Shown: positions 11,473-22,841 of the stretch, in pieces
How the letters are laid out: every line of letters begins with the position of its first letter
Position numbering within the stretch: the first letter of the stretch is position 1
NCBI GenBank assembly: GCA_027924585.1
Contig: BSBM01000386.1
Location: forward strand, 1,412,001 to 1,476,000
DNA from: Larix kaempferi
Taxonomy: Eukaryota; Streptophyta; Pinopsida; Pinales; Pinaceae
Length of the DNA stretch: 64,000 nucleotides
Direction: 5' to 3'
Notes under the pieces: generated by a model
What the model saw: only the letters and a program-made list of their open reading frames with translations
Databases searched by the model: none
Told to the model about the DNA's origin: nothing
Translations under genes and position numbers: made by a program

Positions 11473-14243
11473 ATGGGAAACAAATTCCAACAAAATATAG
11501 CATCGAGATCCACTGTCCCATTACAAAGTGAATCTACTTGCTATAGTGTTGACAACAATTCTAATGCACATACTCTTGAGAAAGATTTGAAAGAACCACT
11601 GGAAGGTATGATCATTTCTAAACATTTTTTGTCCTATACAAGTATTTCAAGATTTCATATTAACAATTTCATATTGTCATTGTCTCAAGAGGGGTACTGG
11701 TTTGTTTTTCCAGAAAATTTTCAACAGGAACCACCACAACAAGATCATGTTTTGGAGGAGGATCCACCACAACAAGAGCATGTTTTGGATCAGGATCCAC
11801 CAAAACAAGAGCATGTTTTGGATCAGAATCCACCACAACAAGAGCATGGTTTAGAAGATGCAAATGCATCTACCCAAGCTAGTATTGCAATAAATGTGAA
11901 AAGAAGGAGTAGAGGACCAACAAAATGTCTCTTTGGAACCACTATAGAGGGCATTGCATTGCCTGAAATTAAACTTAATGAGAGGGGACAGCCTATTGGT
12001 CCACATTCAGAGAAATTCTCCTCATTTTTCGGTGTTCTTGCAAGGGAAATTCTAGGCATCAAGCACATGGAAAGGAAAAAAGTGTCTGAAGTGCAAAAGA
12101 AATACATGTGGAGTGCAGTCAATGTGAGCACCAACTTATTCTAAACTTTATTGATGCATATTGAGCATTTGTGTGATAGGTTTAGTTTCAAATAATGCTT
12201 GTATCTAATAATGGATTGTTTATCTATTGTAGCGTACCTATCAAATAGATCCGTCAGCATAGCAATGGTGTCATAAAGCAATATCTCAACGCTTGAGAAC
12301 CTATAGATATAATTTGTATAAGAAATACTATTTCAAATACGAAACAGATGAGGAGTGGATGGCAAACCTTCCTATTGGAGTAAATGAAACTGATTGGATT
12401 GAATTTGTTAGATTACAATCTGACCCTAAATTCAAGGTAAAAATGAAAGACAGATTTGAATGTTATCATCATTGATTTTGAATCCTTTTATACAATCAAC
12501 TATAATCTTAGCATCTATTTTTTTATTGAGTTCCAGGATAGGTCAAAAACAAATAAGGAAAATAGGGCATTAGAACAAGAGACCCACACTTCTGTCCCTA
12601 GAGGTTACTTTAGGGTTGAATATGACCTCATAAGTTGCAACAAATTCTATTATTTGTTCACAATTAACAACTTTAAATATAGTTAACTAGATTGTTGTAT
12701 TTGTTGATACTAGAATCAATCTCGTGGTCCAAGTGATAAGCCTATAACTAGGGCTGATGTGTGGATGAAATGCCATAAAAAGAAGGATGGCACTCCAATG
12801 TCATCATTCATTGCGGAGAAAATAGTAAGTTCTGAACCTATTCTTGTATCATTTATGTTTTTTTTAGAGTTAATGATGTTTCTTATATGATTTTGTTGAA
12901 ATGTTGACATTGCTAGAATCAAATTGAATCGACACAAAATGAGTCAGTGTCTCCTGCATATGCTACAAAGCAAGATGCCCTTGCTATAGTTTTGGGGCCT
13001 GAGAGGAGGGGTCGTGTACGTGGGGTTGTATTTGGAGTCACTCCAACTGTATTATTTGGAAAAGAGTGTTCTTGCAAGAAGGAATTTCATAATACTAAAG
13101 AGAAATTAAGAGAAAAAGACAAGGAACTCGGAAGATTGAAAAAAGTTGTTGAAGAATTAATGGAATGGAAAGCTACCATGGAGGTGGGGAAAGAAAGTGG
13201 CAGAGTTGTTCCAAAATCCAACAATGTAAGGATTGCATGTGTAGAATTTAATTTTTTATGTAGGCCATCTTTGAAGTTGGGGATTTCAAAATCATAATGC
13301 TAACATGAGCATGATCGTATTGTTGTAGGGTGTGTAATATATGAATTATTGTTATTGCATCCTAACACTTTATCTTCTGATTTCATGATGTCTAATGCAA
13401 ACTATTATATTGACAGAGTAATATTGCCATGTCAGATGCTGAATCAAATCGAGGACCTCTGCAAATGTCACTTCTTAATCCAGTCACCCCAATCCATGTA
13501 GTTTTTTAAACCAACTCTTATTTTTTCCATTCTTTGAAAATCACTCACAAGTACTTATTTTTTAAGAGAGTCTCCGGAATAATCCTAGTCAAGGTTCATT
13601 GGAAAAAAATATAATGGTTCCTAGACCATCTAATACATTTGATACTCCAAAGTATAATACATTTCATACTCCAAAGTCGACGGTGAGTTTTGAATCTATT
13701 TAATATTTAGTGCAATGTTATAATCATGATTTCACTATATCTTACAAGTATTTATTTACTAATAGGCTTCTCTGAGTCCTAATCATGCTTTGCCAAAACA
13801 AACTCCATTGAATTCAGGAGAACATAATCATGACCCAATTGGAAAATCAATACAACAGGTAAGTTCTAAGCCCGTTTATTTCTATGTTTAATATTCCATT
13901 CTTATCCCGAGGAATCTCACAGGAATTTGTTTATTGGCGGGTTCAACCGCAATTACCATCTTCATATGCGGGATTGAATGGAAAAAAATGTTTACTGACA
14001 TATTTTAATGGTCAATTGAAGGTTGCAAAGGGTTACATAAAAAGAATTGAACCAAACTTTGTCATGCCTAATGGGGAAAAATTAGGTGATGGATATTATC
14101 TTGTGTGCCCACAATCAATTCTAGTTGATCCTGATTATGAAATCAAGCTTAAGCATAGAAGTAATCAATGCAAGTATTTAGCAGATGCTATTAACAGATT
14201 TATACCTTGGAAAAGCAATGACATTGAATTGATCAAAGATTGA
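11473..14243 (+). CDS. Transposase_24 (Ptta/En-Spm accessory transposase) gene, ten exons
   Basis: Predicted exons are 11473-11605, 11714-12123, 12233-12436, 12537-12614, 12714-12824, 12917-13225, 13417-13497, 13569-13682, 13766-13858 and 13923-14243. All have GT-AG borders and join in one frame, giving about 617 residues. Exon 2 encodes four 11-residue repeats (DPPQQEHVLDQ type) and then the family signature RGPTKCLFGT...GQPIG. Exons 3-5 carry the SQRLRTYRYNLYKKY, DRSKTNKENR and ADVWMKCHKKKDG blocks. Exon 6 has LGPERRGRVRG followed by a coiled coil, and exon 10 is a C-terminal domain. This is the arrangement of the DNA-binding/accessory transposase of CACTA elements, which binds subterminal repeats. 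The only lesion seen is TAG at 12260-12262, which a downstream acceptor at 12261-12262 would remove. No TnpD-like catalytic transposase is adjacent. The start codon is inferred; an upstream exon is possible. Confidence 0.8.
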
Positions 14244-14252
14244 GAAGAATGT

Positions 14253-14395
14253 GAACTTGGAGCAAACAAAAGGAGGATGGGCTAGGTGACATGATTCCAA
14301 ATAAGACCCATGTGTCCGATTTCCATTTGTGCATATGTAATTATAAACAACAACTCAACTTACAGGCTTAGGCCAAGCCTGTAGACAAGCATGGA
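14253..14395. repeat. Dispersed cassette A, copy 1
   Basis: This begins GAACTTGGAGCAA just after the transposase stop codon and is repeated at 16793-16927 and 20885-21018. All copies end in an inverted repeat; here it is perfect (TACAGGCTT-aggcc-AAGCCTGTA, about 14360-14392), and the other copies carry changes in the arms. It may be the 3' untranslated part of the transposase gene carried along in the duplications, or a small element of its own. Confidence 0.7.
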
Positions 14396-14525
14396 CAAGC
14401 ATGGAAAGCAAGCTAGAGGACAAAGACATGGCAAAGGTAACATGGAGGATTGATGATAGAGACTTCACTTTTGGAGAAGCCCAAGCAGTGTCTGATTGTG
14501 ATAATTCCACAAGTACTGGTATATC

Positions 14526-14846
14526 TCCCTCTCGCAAAAGCCGTGTCTGATACAAATAACTATCTTCACAGAGATAGATTAAAAAGGACAGTGACTGCAA
14601 CTATAACCTTTTCAGCATTATTTCAGGTTTATGGAAAAAAATGGATCTGTAAGAGGTTGCAGGACTGATTACCTTGCAATCAATGCTAATAGTTTCATGT
14701 CCAGCACATACTCCTAGTGAACATGGCCCTTCTATAGCTAGTTGTAACAAAACAAGTATAGTTCAGTTGGTGCATTTACATGAAATAAAAGGTTGAAGTT
14801 TTTCCTAAAATTACCATAAAATATCAGATTATGGGATTTAGTAAGT
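14526..14846. repeat. Dispersed cassette B, copy 1
   Basis: The sequence starting CTCCCTCTCGCAAAAGCC recurs at 19148 and 21968 with few differences and the same internal order (GGATCTGTAAGAG, CATGGCCCTTC, ACATGAAATAAAAGG). No open frame is conserved between the copies, so the short ORFs that cross it are not called. Confidence 0.75.
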
Positions 14847-14869
14847 CTAAAATGTGCCTCATTCCTCCA

Positions 14870-15000
14870 TTCCTTGGTCTACAAGTCTGAAATGTGCAGA
14901 TCATTTATCTTATTAGACTTGTTTGTTCCCCCAAACACTATCATATTGTGGTCTAAGATAATGGCACTATGGATGTCTCTTGTACCTAGTTCTCAAATCA
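14870..15000. repeat. Dispersed cassette D, copy 1
   Basis: CATTCCTTGGTCTACAAGTC and the following 120 bp recur at about 20091-20220. Both copies are noncoding. Confidence 0.7.
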
Positions 15001-15282
15001 AGTGTCAAAAAATCATTGAAAATCAATCCTCCACAACACCCCTATAATCACCACAACTAGATGGTCATCTTGTTAAACACATAATAATATCTAAAAATTA
15101 TAAATAAATTTAAAACCCAAATATGAAAACATCAAAATTGCATTCACACATTTGTAATTTTTATCCCAACGAATACACCTTCAAAACCAAGCAAAAAAAA
15201 ATTGATAACTTATCATGAAGATACCCACATCCCACGTACGAAATCCTATATGCATCAAAATATCTCTTGGGATTATCCATTT

Positions 15283-16392
15283 ACATATAAATGTTGGTCT
15301 AAACACAATAAACAAGACAATCATCGGATCCCATGGGAAAGCAACTAAAAACAAACATGATATCCACAAACATATATAGATTCTGCTTAAAACATGATTC
15401 GATGAACTAAATCAATGAAACACAATGTAACTTACAGATTTTTTCTATTGTTACTTGTGTTTAAACCAAGCCATATTCATGGCAATACAAATGCAGTAAT
15501 GAACCCTATCACTCCTTAGAAAAAATGTGAAATGAAACCAAATGAGGGTTCCCAAAACCCATAAAATCTAAGATCAATGAAAGTGGTGGATATCTGGGTG
15601 GTGGTGGACATCAGTGCATTAGAATTGAATGGCCATTGATGTCTACTTGGACACCTATCAGAAGAGTCCCCTGAGCTTATATTTATTGAATACATCATTA
15701 TTGCAAAGCCAATGAAAACAATGGAAAAAATCCAAAATTTAATTTCTAATGCCGAACATTAGGTGTGCCTTACGAGAAATCTTGAACAGACATATAATTG
15801 TGTCCCTGCAATCACTATATTTCCCATAGGGACATAAAAATATCAGAGATAAAGCCATGGAATAAAATAGGGTATGGAACCATGGTGTGGATACATCCCT
15901 AAACACCAAAGAGAACCAGACTAACATGAAACGTAGTCAAAATTCCTAGATGTCAAAACACCTCCAGAGATGGCTACAGGATAGTCCACATGATAATGAA
16001 TATGGCTATGCCTTAAATACATTGTACAATCTCCTAGGAGGCAAGAGGACGATGCAACACATTGATCAAAAGGATAATCATACTAATTGTCTGCCAATCA
16101 TATCGAAATTTGAAGCCAATAGGGGATGGAACCTTCCCCATGTTGTTGTTTAGTTCCAAACTTGGGAGGTTGGAATCCAAGTTCCCAAAAGAAGGATTTG
16201 AATGCCTAGTCTCTTCAATACATAGTTTTCTTATCTAGTTTGGTTCACTGTAATAGTTTGTTGGTTCACTAGTGAGGTGGACGCAAGGTTAAATCATGGA
16301 TTCCCTTCTCATGTTGGTATTACCTACTTGTATGCCATTACTTTCAAAGGCATAAGGATAAGTACAAGACCTAGACCAGGAACCTAAATAAA
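15283..16392. repeat. Dispersed cassette C, copy 1
   Basis: About 1.1 kb that recurs at 21030-21871. The second copy lacks roughly 330 bp (15375-15660) between TGATATCCACA and GAGTCCCCTGAGC. The shared part ends at AGGAACCTAAATA. Its short ORFs (about 60 codons) differ between copies and are not supported as genes. Confidence 0.75.
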
Positions 16393-17232
16393 CGGAAGTC
16401 CACTCTGTTGTGCATCCATGTTACTTAAGAACTTTAGGAGTTAGGAGTTAGTTCCATAAATGTAGGATTTAGTTCCATGTTACTTGCAATGAGATAATTT
16501 TCTGTGTTCAAGGGAATAGAAATAATGCGACAAAGTGGACATGTGGTATTGTTTACAAGGAACCTGTCAATGTACTCCAAGTGAAAGGTAGGCCCATAGA
16601 CAATTCGTTGCTATAGCTTTTCATATATTTGGTCATCCCCAAGACACATAACACACCTGCAACAACACCCAAACATATCTATGGGAATTCTCCTTAGTCG
16701 TCTTGCGGGCATATTAAGCATGTGGATATACAAAAGTATTGACAATAGGCTGCTTGAGTTCAAGCTTGCTCAAGGACAATCTACATCAGAATGAACTCGG
16801 AGCAACCAACAGGAGGATGGGGTAGATGACATGATTCCAAATAAGAACCATGTGTCTGATGTCCATTTGTGCATATGTAATTATAAACAACAACTCAACT
16901 TATAGGATTAGGCCAAGCCTGTAGATATACGTTAACTAACTGGTAAGAGGCTACAACCCCTTATTTAGTCATCTACAACTGACAGGGAGCACCTACTCCC
17001 CTTTGCAGGCACCAACCTACCCTAGCACCACCCCGCCACCCTTGTTAATTCTGCATTTACTTCTTGGACTACTACTCTCTTTGGTTTGTTCTCGATCTTC
17101 AATGTATCAACCGCAGTCACACTTCTTCTTCATATGATATCTCCATACTTATACACTTTCCTCACACCTCTTCATGAAACAATGTGTCTCCTCATAGACT
17201 TCACACCTCTTTCATTAAAACTCTTAATGTGC
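16393..17232. repeat. Cassette A copy 2 in otherwise unassigned DNA
   Basis: 16718-16927 matches 20810-21018, starting GCATGTGGATATACAA and ending in the degenerate inverted repeat of cassette A. The DNA on either side (16393-16717 and 16928-17232) holds nothing I can identify. Confidence 0.6.
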
Positions 17233-17715
17233 AAAAAGATTATTAACTAACAAGTAGATATGTTAAACTAGTTTTAGTTATAACCATACTTAGTGTTTTC
17301 TCTATCTGCTTAAACTTTGCTAGAAAAGTTTTACACTAGAGCTTAAAGCTTTATACTAAAACTTATGATAGCCTTCGGCTATTTACCAAATATATTAGCA
17401 TACTACTAAAACTTATGATAGCCTTCGGCTATTTACCAAATATATTAGCATACTACTAAAACTTATGATAGCCTTTGGTTGTTTACCAACTAACAGGTAG
17501 ATCAGTTAAACTAGTTTTAGTTATAACCATACTTAGTCTTTTCTCTATTTGTTTAAACTTTGCTAACAAAGTTTTACACTAGAGCTTAAAGCTTTATACT
17601 AAAACTTATGATAGCCTTCGGCTATTTACCAAATATATTAGCGTACTGCTAAAACTTATGATAGCCTTCGACTGTTTACCAAATATATTAGCGTACTGCT
17701 AAAACTTCTGATAGG
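17233..17715. repeat. Higher-order tandem repeat
   Basis: A basic unit of about 57-60 bp (ACTAAAACTTATGATAGCC ... CAAATATATTAGC) is repeated three times at about 17350-17485 and again at about 17590-17710. Each block is preceded by the same 110-bp leader starting ACTAACA(A/G)GTAGAT, at about 17246 and 17488. The result is a two-fold repeat of about 240 bp containing shorter repeats. It is noncoding. Confidence 0.8.
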
Positions 17716-19056
17716 CTATTGTTTAAACACATCGAACGCTTTTGGAGCTTCGCTATCTTTTTGGCAGTCCACCAAAACTTCACTCACGAATCTGGCTACG
17801 AAGTAACACTTTCCATCAGCGATACTTACTGCCATGTCTACAACACATCACTACCATGTCTACAACATCTCAACGCTGTCATATCATCATCCACGTCGAA
17901 CAGAGATGCCATGTGTAGCAAAAGATAGGGGGCCACAGAAGCATCCCGAGCTCCAGGATGGTGTTCTTCTCATGGAGAACCAAACACCTAGAGCTCCCAC
18001 ACTATCTTTGCACTATGCATCAATGAACATTAGTGAAGCCTTCCGCTATAAACACATTAAATACTCATCCACACAACCAATGTGGTTTAAACCTCAACTC
18101 CAAACATGATCTCCATTGTCGATCATCGTGATCGGACGATCCACGATCCTTTACCCTTGAAAATATTCCTAGGAACATTTCCTTGTTGTTTCTTGTTGCA
18201 GGGTATGTTCCTTTGCCTTCGATCAGACATTTAACTAGCCTCCTTCCTTCAAGAGCTTCCAATAGTTACTTTAAACTTTTCTAATTTGTAGAAATAACCT
18301 ATCTATTGCGTAGTACCATGTCTGCTTCTCGAGCTTCTGTAAACACAGCTTGGGCTTCTTATAGCTCCTTTCTCCTCGATCTCCTCCAATGTCTACAACT
18401 TCTTCTTCTAAAACAAGAAAGTTGGCTAGAGGTTTGGCATCCGTTCACTGGTCCATCAAATGCAGAGACTATCTTTACATGTTTGCTCTTCACTGGATTT
18501 TTGGGTTTCATTAACAGGATTGATACGAGATTGCAGTGCACCTTCTTCTATAGAAGTATTTTTCCCTTCTATATCTATACTGTGAGAAGTGTGTATTTGC
18601 ACTTGTTTGTCCATGATTGATAGAGAACAACTTTCATCCTCTTGTTTGTAATATTCAGAGAATCATTAGCATCAATAAGCAATGTAAATGCAAGACTAGA
18701 ATCCTTGTCACATGTTTCTGCCAAATCCTTTTTACATGCTTCTGCTATTTTTTTTCTACAGGTTTCTACATCTCTTGTAACCATGACAAGTTTGTCTATC
18801 TGATCAGCCACATCTATAGAAGTAGTTTACATCAGTATCAAAATCCTTCTCTTGTAATGGAAGGCCATCGATTCCAGTTAGATTTCCATTATCATAGTGC
18901 TCTGTCATTTCTGCCTATGCATTTCCCGCTCTTCATAATGCACTGGACAAGTAGACAGGTAGACATTCTATTTCCTTCTCTCTTTATTATGTTGCTCTTT
19001 CATTGTCTCTGCCATAACCATCTACTCTGTTTGTTGCCACTGTCATCTGCTCTTTT
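17716..19056. other. Unassigned DNA with short open frames
   Basis: Several 60-184 codon open frames on both strands (for example 18617-19171 plus and 18575-18811 minus) overlap each other and have no domain I recognise. The 184-codon frame is Phe/Leu/Ser-rich and runs into duplicated cassette B, which argues against it being a gene. Confidence 0.45.
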
Positions 19057-19700
19057 CACATTGCTTGTCATCATTCCTGCTTGTGGCTCTGTCTTCATCC
19101 AATTTCCATCAATGACAACCTACACTGCCATATTGCCAACAATAGCTCCCTCTCGCAAAAGCCGTGTCTGATACAAATAACTATCTTCACAAAGATAGAT
19201 TAGAAAGGGAAGTGACTACAACTATAACCTTTTCATCATTATTTCAGGTTTATGGAAAAAAAAGGATCTGTAAGAGATTGCAGGACTGATTACCTTGCAT
19301 TCAATGCTAATAGTTTCATGTGAACATGGCCCTTCTATAACTACTTGTAACAAAACAAATATAGTTCAATTGGTTCATTTACATGAAATAAAAGGTCAAA
19401 GTTTTTCCTAAAATCACTATAAAAATATCAGATTATGGGATTTAGTAAGTTTCTATGGAAAAATTTATACACTTCTTTTGAACAAGTTCAAATTCACATA
19501 AACAAAAAATGACATATTTGGGAAAATCATTATATTTGAAATATCATACTTTAGAGTCTAGATAAACAAAATGCATATTTCCACTATTGTGCATTGAATA
19601 AACCTGAAATCCTGACAAACCAATTACATTTTTTTAACATCCTCTGGTATATTTTCAAGTAACAACACAATGGAGATCCAAGAGAAAACCTACCCTTTGG
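19057..19700. repeat. Dispersed cassette B, copy 2 (extended)
   Basis: CACATTGCTTGTCATCATTC through CCTACCCTTTGGG matches 21881-22524 along its full length with scattered substitutions. It extends the shorter B copy at 14526 by about 90 bp on the left and about 250 bp on the right. Confidence 0.78.
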
Positions 19701-20809
19701 GGAACAGATAAAAAACAACACAAGATGATATTCCATAGTAGGGTGTTATTCAACCTAGATTTGTACTAGGGTGGGTGAATTTAATTTCAAGAGATTGGGC
19801 AAAAATTTGCAAGATGTTAAGGTTTCAAGATTTGTACTCTAGACCAAGTTAAGGTTTCAAGATCCAAAACATCAACTTCTCCTAAGTAATGGTATCAAGA
19901 ATATCCACCTTATACCATAAGCATGTTTTCAATAGCAATTGTAGTGTGGCTATCTCCGGGAGCAATAAGATACCATTCACATCAAAAGAAATCCATTTCA
20001 TTAGCTTCAGGTCCAGAATATGAACATCAATCAAGTAATTTCCTCCCCCTCTCTCATGGAGATGGTGGAGTTCCTTGAATGCAAGCCTACGTCCATTCCT
20101 TGGTCTACAAGTCTAAAATGTGCAGATCATTTATCTTATTAGACCCGTTTGTTCCCCCAAACACTATCATATTGTGGTCGAAGAGAATGGCACTATGGAT
20201 GTCTCTTGTACCTAGCTCTTGCCTAGTTGATACTAATAGGATACAGTACACCATCCTATGTGGGCATTTGAAGCCCCTTGCATTTAAGGTCTCTAAAAGA
20301 CCTTAGGTACACCTTGAGTTCATTGTTGGAGGATGGACTCAAAGGTATATGGTGGTCGCTAAGAAACAAGTCCTAGGATCGGATTGCTAACATTAACAGA
20401 AGGAAAATAGGCAGGGATGAAGTTGTAAATGACTTCCTCTAGCCTTGGATATGATTGACATAAATATCACTTGTCGTTGGTATCTTATTGTATGACTTAG
20501 TTTTTTTGTATCAATCATTCGAGAAGACACCTTTTAAATGTCCTGAGAAGAACATCTATCTCTGAATGAAGTAAAAGGAAAGAATAACCTACAGCTGATG
20601 AAAGTAAGCAGTCTAGAGAGTTATGAGAACAGGAGGATGATCTCTATAGGAACTCTACAAACCTAAGAGGAGAATTGAAGAATTGTCTGAAGCATTTTTT
20701 TGGCACAATAATTTGTGAATGCATTTGAGAACGGTTCAAAGGCAGGTTTGAAGGCATTGAAGCTAATTGGGAATGTTCTAGTAATTCCATAAACAGTGAA
20801 GAATTAGCT
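19701..20809. other. Unassigned DNA containing cassette D copy 2
   Basis: Cassette D lies at about 20091-20220. The rest has no supported gene. ORFs at 20079 and 20644 overlap duplicated noncoding sequence and are not called. Confidence 0.5.
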
Positions 20810-22524
20810 GCATGTGGATATACAAGAGTATTGACAATAGGATGCTTGAGTCCAAGCTTGCTCAAGGAAAATCTACATCAGAATGAACTCGGAGCAACCA
20901 ACAGGAGGATGGGCTAGGTGACACAATTTCAAATAAGACCCATGTGTCCGATTTCCATTTGTGCATATGTAATTATAAACAACAACTCAACTTACAAGCT
21001 TAGGCCAAGCCTATAGATATGCGTTATTAAACAGTCTAAAAACATTAAACAAGACAGTCATTGGATCCCATGGGAAAGCAACTAAAAAGAATCATGATAT
21101 CCACAAGAGTCCCCTGAGCTTATATTTATTGAATAAATCATTAGTGCAAAGCCAATGAAAACACGAAAAAAAATAATTATTTAAATAATGGGAAAAAACC
21201 AAAATTGTATTTCTAATGTCGAACATTGGGTGTGCCTTAAGAGAAATCTTGAACAGACATATAATTGTGTCCCTGCAATCGCTATATTTCCCACAGGGAC
21301 ATAAAAATATCATAGATAAAGCCATGGAATACAATAGGGTATGGAACCATGGTGTGGATACATCCCTAAACACCAAAGAGAACTAGACTAACATGAAACG
21401 TAGTCAAAATACACAAACAAAATTCCTAGATGTCAAAACACCTCCAGAGATGGCTATAGGATAGTCCACATGATAATGAATATGGCTATGCCTTAAATAC
21501 ATTGTACAATCGCCCAGGAGGTAAGAGGAAGATGCAACACATTGATCGAAAGGATAATCATACTAATTTTCTGCCAATCATATCGAAATTTGAAGCCAAT
21601 AGGGGATGGAACCTTCCCCATGTTGTTGTTTAGTTCCAAACTTGGGAGGTTGGAATCCAAGTTCCCAAAAGAAGGATTTGAATGCCTAGTCTCTTCAATA
21701 CATAGTTTTCTTATCCAGTTTGGTTCACTATAATAGTTTTTTGGTTCACTAGTGAGGTGGATGCAAGGTTAAATCATGGGTTCCCTTCTCATGTTGGTAT
21801 TCCCTACTTGTATGTCATTACTTTCAAAGGCGTAAGGATAAGTACAAGACCTAGACCAGGAACCTAAATAGAAGGAAGTTCACATTGCTTGTCATCATTC
21901 CTGCTTGTTGCTCTGTCTTCATCCAGTTGCCATCAATGACAACCTACACTACCATATTGCCAACACTAGCTCCCTCTCGCAAAAGCCGTGTCTGATACAA
22001 ATAACTATCTTCATAGAGATAGATTAAAAAGGGCAGTGTCTGCAACTATAACATTTTCAGCATTATTTCAGGTTTATGGAAAAAAGTGGATCTGTAAGAG
22101 GTTGCAGGACTGATTACCTTGCAATCAATGCTAATAGTTTCATGTGAACATGGCCCTTCTATAACTACTTGTAACAAAACAAGTATAGTTCAGTTGGTTC
22201 ATTTACATGAAATAAAAGGTCGAAGTTTTTCCTAAAATCACTATAAATATCAGATTATGGGATTTAGTAAGTTTCCAAGGAAAAATTTATACACTTATTT
22301 TGAACAAGTTCAAATTCACATAAACAAAAAAAGACATATTTGGGAAAATCATTAGATTTGAAATATCATACTTTAGAGTCTAGATAAACAAAATGAATAT
22401 TTCCACTATTGTGCATTGAATAAACTTGAAATCCTGACAAAACAATTACAGTTTTTTAACATCCTCTGCTATATTATCAAGTAACAACATAATGGAGATC
22501 CAAGAAAAACCTACCCTTTGGGTA
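20810..22524. repeat. Composite of cassettes A, C and B
   Basis: Cassette A (20810-21018), C (21030-21871, internally deleted) and B (21881-22524) follow each other with almost no spacer. Elsewhere the order is A, B, D, C, A (14.25-16.9 kb) and then B (19.1 kb). The junctions are abrupt. Confidence 0.75.
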
Positions 22525-22841
22525 GCAATTCAAACACCAAGCATCTGCTCTAGAAGGAAGTTTGTTGCATGTCCCTATGCAACTTATTCCCCCCGTAGTA
22601 AATTCTGATGTAGCTTGGTCCAACTATAAGATTGGTGACTTACTCCATTTATTTCCTGAAATCCTAAATGACGATCCACTTGCATCCATGAAGAGTTCTC
22701 TGCAAAATCATACCACTGCCTAGCAACACTATACTCATTTTTGTTGCACTAGAGAAAAAGGAAATGGAACCTTAACCCAAGCCATTGAGTACCATTTCTT
22801 TGTAGAGAATTCACATACAAACTTGTTCTTGAAAAGGCAAC

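Noticed and set aside
18575-18811. Minus-strand ORF with an apparent helical start (ADQIDKLVMVTRDVETCRKK)
   Set aside because: It looks mildly protein-like but is short, isolated and unsupported by neighbouring exons; I could not name a family.
18617-19171. 184-codon plus-strand ORF rich in Phe, Leu, Ser and Cys
   Set aside because: No domain, overlapping ORFs on the other strand, and its 3' end is inside the duplicated cassette B, whose other copies do not keep the frame.
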